DNA from: Caryophanales bacterium UBA4951 | GTDB taxonomy: Bacteria > Bacillota_I > Bacilli_A > RFN20 > CAG-826 | Reading direction: 5' to 3' | Length of the DNA stretch: 25,591 nt | Assembly: GCA_002397465.1 (NCBI GenBank) | Contig: DHAP01000024.1 | Location: 1 to 25,591 of the forward strand | Part shown: piece after piece, positions 7,372-13,732 of the stretch | How positions within the stretch are numbered: position 1 is the first letter of the stretch | Layout: every line of letters starts with the position of its first letter | Notes under the pieces: generated by a model | The model's database searches: none | The model's input: only the letters and a program-made list of their open reading frames with translations | What the model was told of the DNA's origin: nothing | Translations under genes and position numbers: made by a program

Positions 7372-7400
7372 TTCACAATTCTACCCTAAAGGCGTATATT
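7372..7400 (+). promoter_or_regulatory. Promoter for the 7416-9056 gene pair
   Basis: TTCACA (7372-7377), a 17-nt spacer and TATATT (7395-7400) give five of six matches in each box. Start would be near 7407, leaving a leader of roughly 9 nt without a Shine-Dalgarno. The -35 box abuts the probable -10 box (TAGAAT, 7383-7378) of the divergent HAD gene, so the two promoters overlap and may compete. Confidence 0.6.
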
Positions 7401-7415
7401 AGTTGCGTTAACTCT

Positions 7416-7754
7416 ATGCTTTACCCAGAATTTGGTCAATATAAATCATTCGTGGAACCTGGCAATAGCCTGATTCACGGATACACGACGGCAAATGGTC
7501 ACACATTCTACGTGGAGCCTGGCTTTTATGACCAACTCATGGGCTTCAAAGACAAGCGATACGACAGCTTCCCAAAGATCTTGGAAGCCATCTATGCCTT
7601 CGTCGAGAAAAACGACAAGGTGATCTTCACCGTGAACTTCGAAACGCCGTTCTTCCATAAGGATGGCTACATATATCAAGAGATAGAGGACATCACCAAC
7701 CCTCTCTCCATTTTCTTTGAGGATAAAAGCCGCGGAAGCGACTATGGCGATTAG
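7416..7754 (+). CDS. Hypothetical small protein upstream of UDP-sugar dehydrogenase
   Basis: I do not recognise this 112-residue protein. It is soluble and acidic with no signal peptide or membrane helix; it contains GHTFYVEPGFYDQLMGF and KVIFTVNFETPFFHKDGYIYQEIEDI, reading as a compact mixed alpha/beta domain. ATG at 7416 is chosen because the promoter boxes at 7372-7400 place the start of transcription just before it; a longer frame from 7230 would overlap the HAD gene on the other strand and its control region. Its TAG stop is immediately followed by the ATG of the dehydrogenase at 7755 with no gap, so both are almost certainly co-transcribed, suggesting a role in sugar-nucleotide or surface-polysaccharide metabolism. 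That role is inference. Confidence 0.75.
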   Translation: MLYPEFGQYKSFVEPGNSLIHGYTTANGHTFYVEPGFYDQLMGFKDKRYDSFPKILEAIYAFVEKNDKVIFTVNFETPFFHKDGYIYQEIEDITNPLSIFFEDKSRGSDYGD

Positions 7755-9056
7755 ATGAAACATTTGGTAGTGGGGCTCGGTTACGTCGGACTGGCTAATC
7801 TGGCCTTCCTTTCCTCGAACAGCAAAGACGAAGTCGTGGGATACGACAAAGACGAGAAGAGAATCAATGACCTCAAGCACGATGATTATTACCTTGAGGA
7901 AGCCAAACTCAACGAGACCCTTTATAACGAAAAAAGAAGAATCGTCTATACCTCATCCATAAACGCGTTCAAGGACGTCGGTGCCTTCTATATCGCCGTT
8001 GGAACCCCCTCAAAAGAAGATGGTGCGGTCGATATGGCGTGTTTTTATGAGGTCATCAAGGACATCAAAGAACACGCGAATCATGATGCCTACGTCGTCA
8101 TCCGTTCCACGGTCGAGATCGGAACCGGAGACAAAGTTAATGCCTTATTGAACAAAGACGGCAAATTCCATTTCAACGTCATCTCCCTTCCGGAGTTCTT
8201 AAGCGAGTCCAGCGCCTATGAGGATGAGATGAACCCCGCCAGATTCGTCATCGGAGTCGATGATGAGGACGCGCTGACGTTCATCAAAAGAATCAGGAAG
8301 AAATCCCTCAACGATGGGGTGCCTTTCTATTCGATGAGCCACGTTTCGGCGGAGATGAGCAAATACGCCTCCAACGCTTTTTTGGCCACCAAGATATCCT
8401 TCATCAACGAGATGTCCCGTTTGGCGGAGTCTCTCGGCGGAGACATCGTCGACATATCCAATGGCATGGGCGCCGACCCGAGAATCGGCCACTCGATGTT
8501 GAACGCCGGGGTTGGCTTTGGGGGCAGCTGTTTCCCCAAAGACACCAAGGCTTTGATCTATAAAGGAAAAGAAAACGACGTCGAGATGGCCATCAATGAA
8601 GCCGCTTTGATGGTCAACATCACGCAGCCGTTGCTGTTCTTAAAGAAAATCGAGAAACATCTTTCTGGCGTCAAAGACAAAAAGATCGCCATCTTAGGCC
8701 TCGCTTATAAAGAGGGGACAGGGGATAACCGCAGTTCGCCATCGCTCTATTTGGCGGAATCGCTTCTTAAGGATGGGGCCATCTTATCGGCCTACGATCC
8801 TTCTAAGACCTCAAGAGAATCCTTCAAGAAGGGTTTCTCATCCATCAACGTCTGCCCAAGCTTGGATGAGGCCGTCAAAGGCGTGGATGCCGTGGTGTTC
8901 TTATCTTCATCCAAAGAGTTCAAGGAGATTGAGGAAACATGTCTCCTCAAACTCATGAATGGCCGTTACGTCTTCGATGGGAGGAACATCTTCTCCACCG
9001 AGCATTTTAAATACTGCACTTATATCTCCATCGGTAGAAAAGACTCGCTCCGTTGA
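7755..9056 (+). CDS. UDP-glucose 6-dehydrogenase-family nucleotide-sugar dehydrogenase
   Basis: This 433-residue enzyme has the three-domain UDP-sugar dehydrogenase layout. The N-terminal Rossmann domain starts HLVVGLGYVGLA (NAD site). The central helical domain has FLSESSAYEDEMNPARFVIG and the catalytic cysteine in GGSCFPKD (Cys259). The C-terminal UDP-binding domain begins near ILGLAYKEGTGDNRSSPS. Family members oxidise UDP-glucose, or related UDP-sugars such as UDP-ManNAc, to the uronic acid in two NAD-dependent steps for capsule or wall polysaccharides. The exact substrate is not determined; the FLSESSAYEDEMNP loop fits UDP-glucose dehydrogenases. No other polysaccharide genes are adjacent except the unknown upstream protein. 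It ends just before a strong bidirectional terminator. Confidence 0.93.
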   Translation: MKHLVVGLGYVGLANLAFLSSNSKDEVVGYDKDEKRINDLKHDDYYLEEAKLNETLYNEKRRIVYTSSINAFKDVGAFYIAVGTPSKEDGAVDMACFYEVIKDIKEHANHDAYVVIRSTVEIGTGDKVNALLNKDGKFHFNVISLPEFLSESSAYEDEMNPARFVIGVDDEDALTFIKRIRKKSLNDGVPFYSMSHVSAEMSKYASNAFLATKISFINEMSRLAESLGGDIVDISNGMGADPRIGHSMLNAGVGFGGSCFPKDTKALIYKGKENDVEMAINEAALMVNITQPLLFLKKIEKHLSGVKDKKIAILGLAYKEGTGDNRSSPSLYLAESLLKDGAILSAYDPSKTSRESFKKGFSSINVCPSLDEAVKGVDAVVFLSSSKEFKEIEETCLLKLMNGRYVFDGRNIFSTEHFKYCTYISIGRKDSLR

Positions 9057-9081
9057 TTTTAATATATATAGGATAAAGAAA

Positions 9082-9107
9082 AGCCTCTTGGGACGTCCCA
9101 AGAGGCT
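9082..9107. terminator. Bidirectional terminator between convergent genes
   Basis: This is a perfect 26-bp palindrome (AGCCTCTTGGGA mirrored around a CG centre), followed by ATTTTC on the plus strand and TTTCTTT on the minus strand. It can end both the dehydrogenase operon and the membrane-protein gene from the right. Confidence 0.9.
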
Positions 9108-9127
9108 ATTTTCATCAGGTGTGTCTA

Positions 9128-10291
9128 TTACTGCTGCGGCCTAAGCGAACGCATGCTCATCCACATGACCCTCATGCCAAAGAGGAAGATGAAGAAGATG
9201 ACGGAATACGATGAGAAGAGGAAGGAGAGGATCATGGCCAACAAGGCTGGCGTGAAGCTCGACCAATAGGCGATCTTCTGGCATTCCCAGAAAGTATAGA
9301 TGCGGAACGGGTTCTGCTTGCCTCTCGTCATGAGGAAGATGGTTAAGCCAAGGACAAGGGTAAGGCCGATGAACACGGCGGTGTAGATGCCGGTGAAGTT
9401 CCAGCCGCTGGAGACTCTGGTGCTTTCGTAGGCGTTATGGAAGAGAAGCTTCCAGGAGTTGACGGTGGCGGTGGTGTACTCGCTCACGTTGGCAGTCGTG
9501 ATGACGTCGTCGTTCGCGTCGACATAGGCATTGCCATCGACGTCTTTGCTATAGAGGTCGGCCAAATCGAATCCCTCGAAGCTTTCGTGGTTCCATTTGC
9601 CAGAATAGCTGAGTTTGCTGCTGCTAGAACCAGTAGGAAGCTTGTAGGCGGCCAAGCCGTCTTTGAGGAAGAAGATGCAGTTGATGGAATAGGTGGCGTT
9701 GCCAGCCGGGTCGGAGCCGCCCAAGATGGCGGTGATCGGGTTGGTGGTGGCCGAAGTGACTTCGGCGATGGTCATGTCGAGATAATAGGCGGCGAAGTCG
9801 ACGACCTTGACGCTGACGGTCTCTGGGGTGTCCCCGACGACGGTCGTGGTCGAGCCATTGGAATCGGTGACGGTGGTGCTCGGAAGCTCAGTCACGTCCT
9901 TCCAATAGGAATGGAGGTAGACGTTGTAGGATCCGCTCATGTCGGTGAAGGCCTCGTCCCAACCGGTGACAGTCAGGTTGCCATTGCTGATCTTCATGCT
10001 GACGTTCTTGTCATGGAGCTGAGTATCGAAGTCGACCAAGGCTGTCTCATATCCATATAACGGCGAGTTGAAGAAACTGGCGCCATCTTGGCTGAGATAG
10101 GTGATGGAAATCGGGAGTATCGCAAGGAAGACGGAAAGGATGGCGATGATGACGGCGCTCCACCAAGGCTTTTTCCTGGCTTCGACGCAGCGGTCATTGC
10201 TGAAGAGAGTGGAGAAGAAGAACTTGATCTCACCCCAGACATTGACTTTATTTTGTTTGACTTTTTTGGCTACTGGTTTCGATTTTGACAT
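9128..10291 (-). CDS. Membrane protein with large extracytoplasmic domain, DUF1189-like
   Basis: The 387-residue protein has a lysine-rich cytosolic N-terminus (MSKSKPVAKKVKQNK), one helix at about 55-75 (WSAVIIAILSVFLAILPISI), a Ser/Thr/Asp-rich extracytoplasmic region of roughly 200 residues, and three C-terminal helices (from about 290) around a conserved-looking RGKQNPFRIYTFWECQKIAYWSS loop. This helix-domain-helices plan and the short loop motif resemble DUF1189 proteins such as YvdJ of maltodextrin operons; I am only moderately sure. ATG 10291 is preferred; a longer frame would run through the palindrome at 10302-10318. It shares the terminator at 9082-9107. Its gene is alone on the minus strand here, although a sugar importer lies 10 kb away. 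Confidence 0.7.
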   Translation of the reverse strand: MSKSKPVAKKVKQNKVNVWGEIKFFFSTLFSNDRCVEARKKPWWSAVIIAILSVFLAILPISITYLSQDGASFFNSPLYGYETALVDFDTQLHDKNVSMKISNGNLTVTGWDEAFTDMSGSYNVYLHSYWKDVTELPSTTVTDSNGSTTTVVGDTPETVSVKVVDFAAYYLDMTIAEVTSATTNPITAILGGSDPAGNATYSINCIFFLKDGLAAYKLPTGSSSSKLSYSGKWNHESFEGFDLADLYSKDVDGNAYVDANDDVITTANVSEYTTATVNSWKLLFHNAYESTRVSSGWNFTGIYTAVFIGLTLVLGLTIFLMTRGKQNPFRIYTFWECQKIAYWSSFTPALLAMILSFLFSSYSVIFFIFLFGMRVMWMSMRSLRPQQ

Positions 10292-10301
10292 GGTTATTTC
10301 T

Positions 10302-10318
10302 CTTTGCTTAAAGCAAAG
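10302..10318. promoter_or_regulatory. Palindromic operator-like site before the DUF1189-like gene
   Basis: CTTTGCTTAAAGCAAAG has 8-bp perfect arms around one A, 10 nt from the start codon of the minus-strand gene. A -10-like TATAGA lies upstream of it (10328-10323). It could be a repressor site near the start of transcription or a leader hairpin covering the ribosome binding region (AAAGAGA). Confidence 0.45.
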
Positions 10319-10436
10319 AAACTCTATACCAAATCGGCGTTTTATACAAAGGAAAGTGGCCCTTTTCGCCCTAAAGGAAAACGCATAGGCGAAAAGAGCC
10401 ACATTTTATGGGTTTTTCTTCGTTCGTCCAGCAATC

Positions 10437-10442
10437 TATAAT
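10437..10442 (+). promoter_or_regulatory. -10 box of pentapeptide gene, leaderless layout
   Basis: A perfect TATAAT ends 9 nt before the ATG at 10452. There is no Shine-Dalgarno between them, and only a poor -35 (TTTTTC near 10414). The geometry is identical to that of gdpP. Confidence 0.6.
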
Positions 10443-10451
10443 ATTCGGGAA

Positions 10452-11075
10452 ATGAAGATAAAAGAGCCATTGGTCCATGATGTCCCACCACTTAGTTGGG
10501 AGGAGCTATTATCTAGCGAGGGGAAAGACGGCTTGATAAAAACAAACCTCAAGAAGAGCCTCCTTTTCGAAAGCCTCACTTTTGACTCGCTTAAACTTGA
10601 AGGAATCGATTTGAGTGACTTCAACGCCAAGGGGTGCGATTACACGAACATCATCTTCTCCCATTGTCAGATGATGAACTTCACTTTTGAGGGCCGTTAC
10701 CTCGGCAGGATAGTTTTTGACTCCTGCAACCTCTTGGGCGCCAAGTTCATTCTCTCGTCTTTGAATGACGTTATTTTCAAAGGCTGCAACCTGAGCCTTG
10801 CCAACTTTGCCTCCGCCAGGTTCAAAAACGTTTCTTTCGATGGCTGTCGGATGAACCAGTCTTTCTTCGAGTCCAACGATTTAAAGAGCGTCAAATTTAT
10901 GGATGACGAACTCAATGAGGCGGTATTTTTCAAAAGTTCCCTCAAAGACATCGACCTTTCGAGCTGCAAAATTTCGTCGATGAACGTGGGCCTTGATGAC
11001 ATCAAAGGTGCGATTCTCAACTCTGAGCAGGCCATCGGGGTCGCCAGAATGATTGGGGTCAAGATCAAAGACTGA
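10452..11075 (+). CDS. Pentapeptide-repeat protein
   Basis: The 207-residue protein has a central run (about residues 45-190) of five-residue steps with aromatic or leucine at the centre and small residues before it: LEGIDLSDFNAKGCDYTNIIF, LGAKFILSSLNDVIFKGCNLSLANFASARFKN in part, and SFDGCRMNQSFFES. This is the pattern of a right-handed quadrilateral beta-helix of the pentapeptide-repeat family. Some members (Qnr, MfpA) mimic DNA and protect gyrase; many have no known role, and nothing here points to a target. It is cysteine-rich within the repeats (GC/SC steps). It lies alone between two minus-strand units and immediately before ssrA. TGA is the stop. Confidence 0.85.
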   Translation: MKIKEPLVHDVPPLSWEELLSSEGKDGLIKTNLKKSLLFESLTFDSLKLEGIDLSDFNAKGCDYTNIIFSHCQMMNFTFEGRYLGRIVFDSCNLLGAKFILSSLNDVIFKGCNLSLANFASARFKNVSFDGCRMNQSFFESNDLKSVKFMDDELNEAVFFKSSLKDIDLSSCKISSMNVGLDDIKGAILNSEQAIGVARMIGVKIKD

Positions 11076-11102
11076 GTCGCTGGCGGTTTTTCTAGGATGG
11101 TG

Positions 11103-11132
11103 TATATTATCTAAGCCAAGCACGAACTTGGC
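11103..11132 (+). promoter_or_regulatory. ssrA promoter -10 and leader hairpin
   Basis: TATATT (11103-11108, overlapping TATTAT 11105-11110) is a plausible -10 box. It is followed by a 6-bp hairpin, GCCAAG / CTTGGC with loop CACGAA (11115-11132), ending 10 nt before the mature tmRNA 5' end. The hairpin would lie in the 5' precursor removed by RNase P. No good -35 is visible. Confidence 0.45.
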
Positions 11133-11142
11133 ATGGTTCTTT

Positions 11143-11541
11143 GGGGTCGTTCCGGTTTTGACGGAGAATGTGTTTGGCTAGGAATGCAGTGGCGTGATGA
11201 GCATAGACATCAAACACAAATAACTGACAACAGTTATATCTACGGGAATCGCGCTCAGCGCGTTTCCTACGCTTGCGCTTAATAAGTAACCTACGGGTTT
11301 CCTAGCATCGTCTAGGAGCAGCGCGTCCTCGGTCCGTTTCGCAGCCATCGGATCCTTCGGGCGTCATATCAAGCTGATAAGCGGGTGCCTCTGGCTAAGG
11401 GCATCTGACGAAAACGCGTTGGCCTCGCCTAACGGGTTTGGCCGTATCCGGCCGCTAGGTTAAAAATTGATTCGGCCTAAACTGTAGACGTCTTAGTTGG
11501 GCGTTCTTCGGACAGGGGTTCGATTCCCCTCGACTCCACCA
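11143..11541 (+). ncRNA. ssrA: Transfer-messenger RNA (tmRNA)
   Basis: This is a one-piece tmRNA of 399 nt. The 5' end GGGGTCGTTCCGGTTTTGAC and the 3' end GGGGTTCGATTCCCC-TCGACTCCACCA form the tRNA-like domain: GGGGTCG pairs with CGACTCC, giving the G3-U70 pair that marks it for alanyl-tRNA synthetase, plus a TTCGATT T-loop and an encoded CCA. After AAATAACT the resume codon is GAC (11226), and the tag reads DNSYIYGNRAQRVSYACA ending with tandem TAA TAA (11280-11285). Together with SmpB it rescues stalled ribosomes and marks the stalled product for degradation. The tag's start with Asp and its YACA end are unlike the usual Ala-start, ALAA-end tag. Structure is certain; the exact resume codon is inferred from alignment by eye with the Bacillus subtilis form. 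Confidence 0.97.
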
Positions 11542-11572
11542 AATTTCCAATTTGAAAAAACCATTCAAAAAC

Positions 11573-11596
11573 ACCGCATCAATTTGCGGTTTTTTT
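11573..11596 (+). terminator. ssrA terminator
   Basis: ACCGCA (11573-11578), loop TCAATT and TGCGGT (11585-11590) form a stem followed by T to 11596, 31 nt after the tmRNA CCA end. Confidence 0.85.
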
Positions 11597-11631
11597 GATG
11601 CTTTAGTGCTCTTGCTTCTAAGCGGCTTAAG

Positions 11632-13425
11632 TTATTTTTTTCTCTTCATTTTGCCAGAAGAGCGTTGCCTTAACTTCAAGACGAAAAAGATAGTTCCGTC
11701 TATGAGGATGAAGAGCGCAAAACAAAGCAATGACAACGGGTTGAAGGTCTCAAATGGCAGCGGGGACTTCGTGGATGCGTATAGTTCGAGGCCCCGGCTA
11801 ATTACATAAGAGCCTTTCGAAACGTGTTGGTAAATCAGATTGTTTTCGAAAGGGATGAACACGCTCCCATAGAATAGAAGACCTATCACCGCCGCCGACA
11901 GACCCTGAATCAGGAATGGGCAAGTCAATGACTCTGAGTTCTCAAAAGAGGTGAAACCCTGTAACGAAAGGAAGAAAGAGGCGTTTCGGAAATACCTTCT
12001 TTTGCCAGCGAAGGAAAAGCATACTATCAGCAAATAGAAAATTAACAACCCACTCCCAACGGCTATAAGCAAGTTGCCAATTGACTGGGTGTAGTGATAG
12101 TCGGCCTCAATGACGCCAGTGATGTAACTGCCGGAGAAATTAGTAAGGAAGCCGTTGACGTCATTAATCTGGAAAGAAGGCAGCAAACCAAAGTTAAATG
12201 CATTATTCGCATCCTCTAGTAGATAGGAAAGATAACGATAATAATCAGGGCTTACGACCATCGTTGTGGCATTAGGAGACGAGCCGCTGGCAGTGAGGGT
12301 CAAATTGCTATAATCGCCATTCTCGTTAATTCGAATTTTGATTTTGTCTCCGGCTTCGGCGCCAGGAAGAAGCAACACATCGCTTGAACCGGTTTGGATT
12401 ATTGTAGAAAGAGCCGTTCTTCCACCCCACCTGCTAAAGCCAATTTCACGGTCCCCGGAATAAACGAACTCCGGCATCAAGCCACTCTCCCCATCAATGG
12501 CAAGGGCTGGAAAGCCGCCCTCCTCAAAGAACGAGTCGATGAACGAGGGACTGACGAAATAAACGCCATTCGACACGAAAGTATTGTTTTTGTTTCCGTC
12601 TTTGTAACTACGCAAATAATAGTTCTCTTTTTCTTCTGGGAGTTTGTAAGTGGCATCAACCGCCATGCTCACTCCTGATAAAGTGACGCTAGACGGGGCG
12701 GCACCATAATCTTCATCGACATAAAAAGTGTTTTTCAATTCAAGACCTTTTACCGACACCAACGTGATACGATAATCAGCTGAAGAGCTGAAATAACAGG
12801 CTGTATCGGCATTTTCTGTAACAAAAGCATCGAATTCAAGGTGTTGGTCAGCATCACTTCCCTGTGTGACGAAAGAGGAAAAAGGATCATTCTCCATTGC
12901 CAGCTTCCCCTCGGAAGACTTGTCGCGTGAAGGATAGCTCGACAAGCCATAAAGAAGACAGACAAAAGAAGAGACGACCAATAATGACTCGACAGCATAT
13001 TCAAACCAATGTCCTTTGAAGAAATCAGCCAGGAAAAAGGAGAACACCTTCTTTTTCTTTGGAGGTACAACCGTTGAAGGGGCAACATCAGAAATAGGGT
13101 TGAGAGAAAACGTCTCCACCTTTGATGTTGGAACGTCCACTTTGATAGAGATGCTCAAGCCCTTCACCCCGACATCATGGTTGATTAAGACTACGAGATG
13201 GGTTTCGGCGTATTCGTTGACAATGCTAACGAGGGTGTCTTTGCTTTTAGAATCCAGCGCCGAGAAAGGCTCGTCAAGAAAGACGGTCTCTTTTTCTGAG
13301 AGAAAGGCGAAAATCAATTCGGCCTTATGGCGTTCGCCCCCACTTAAACGAGTGAGTGGCTTATCCAATTTAGTGAAAGAAAGCCTAGTGCAAAGATCTG
13401 TTCTTTTTTTTCTCGTCTGCCCCAA
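11632..13425 (-). CDS. ABC ATPase-permease fusion, C-terminal part after frameshift
   Basis: This frame continues the ATPase begun at 13732: signature LSGGE, Walker B VFLDEPFSALD and H-loop NHD appear in order, then one transmembrane helix (EYAVESLLVVSSFVCLLYGL), an extracytoplasmic domain of about 280 residues, and three C-terminal helices in the FtsX/MacB permease style. The TTG at 13425 that opens this frame is not a credible start: it has no ribosome site and begins in the middle of the ATPase. Removing one base in the A8 tract (13404-13411) joins it to the upstream part to give one 699-residue protein, matching the plan and size of its 661-residue neighbour. It probably forms a heterodimer with that neighbour, exporting a lipid, peptide or drug or shedding a surface molecule. 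Substrate unknown. Confidence 0.8.
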   Translation of the reverse strand: MGQTRKKRTDLCTRLSFTKLDKPLTRLSGGERHKAELIFAFLSEKETVFLDEPFSALDSKSKDTLVSIVNEYAETHLVVLINHDVGVKGLSISIKVDVPTSKVETFSLNPISDVAPSTVVPPKKKKVFSFFLADFFKGHWFEYAVESLLVVSSFVCLLYGLSSYPSRDKSSEGKLAMENDPFSSFVTQGSDADQHLEFDAFVTENADTACYFSSSADYRITLVSVKGLELKNTFYVDEDYGAAPSSVTLSGVSMAVDATYKLPEEKENYYLRSYKDGNKNNTFVSNGVYFVSPSFIDSFFEEGGFPALAIDGESGLMPEFVYSGDREIGFSRWGGRTALSTIIQTGSSDVLLLPGAEAGDKIKIRINENGDYSNLTLTASGSSPNATTMVVSPDYYRYLSYLLEDANNAFNFGLLPSFQINDVNGFLTNFSGSYITGVIEADYHYTQSIGNLLIAVGSGLLIFYLLIVCFSFAGKRRYFRNASFFLSLQGFTSFENSESLTCPFLIQGLSAAVIGLLFYGSVFIPFENNLIYQHVSKGSYVISRGLELYASTKSPLPFETFNPLSLLCFALFILIDGTIFFVLKLRQRSSGKMKRKK

Positions 13426-13732
13426 GGAGCAGATTGAACAGATTTTTTCTTAGCGAGAATGAGTAAAGAAGCGATGACCCCTCCCCGCAGTAGCCAAGCC
13501 GCTCGTTTCGGAAATTCGCTATTTCTTTTTCATTTCTCTCTATAAATGAGAAACTTCCATAACTAATCTCGCCATCAGTTGGCTTTTCAAGCCCAAGGCA
13601 AAGTCTGACCAAGGTGCTTTTGCCACACCCTGATGGCCCACATAGTTGGACGATTCCGCGATCAAGAGAAAACGACAACGATGAGAACAAGGTTCGACTG
13701 CCGTAGGCTTTTGATAAATTCGCTATTTTCAT
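13385..13732 (-). CDS. ABC ATPase-permease fusion, N-terminal part before frameshift
   Basis: This 115-residue piece starts MKIANLSKAYGSRTLF and holds Walker A GPSGCGKST (32-40). The position of the usual Q-loop glutamine reads LGYCGEGSS, so that glutamine is missing. It ends prematurely with GADEKKKNRSLH and TAG. ATG 13732 is chosen because it overlaps the upstream gene's TGA (ATGA) and has GGAGG five bases before it; GTG at 13744 is an alternative. Alone it cannot be a working ATPase because Walker B and the signature lie in the next frame. See the entry for 11632-13425: the two parts are one gene interrupted at a homopolymer. Confidence 0.8.
   Translation of the reverse strand: MKIANLSKAYGSRTLFSSLSFSLDRGIVQLCGPSGCGKSTLVRLCLGLEKPTDGEISYGSFSFIERNEKEIANFRNERLGYCGEGSSLLYSFSLRKNLFNLLLGADEKKKNRSLH
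13404..13411 (-). other. A8 homopolymer at the ABC gene frameshift
   Basis: On the coding strand GAG is followed by eight A and then GAAC. Losing one A (or gaining two) puts the N- and C-terminal frames together. The overlap in which the shift must occur is bounded by TAA near 13448 in the downstream frame and TAG at 13385 in the upstream frame, and this tract lies near its middle. Confidence 0.75.

Noticed and set aside
9437..10060. 207-codon plus-strand frame opposite the DUF1189-like gene
   Set aside because: It is a Gly/Val/Asp-rich shadow of the minus-strand coding region, with no independent signals.
10292..10402. Extended N-terminus for the DUF1189-like protein
   Set aside because: It would run through a palindrome and a -10-like box and adds sequence unlike a signal or family start.
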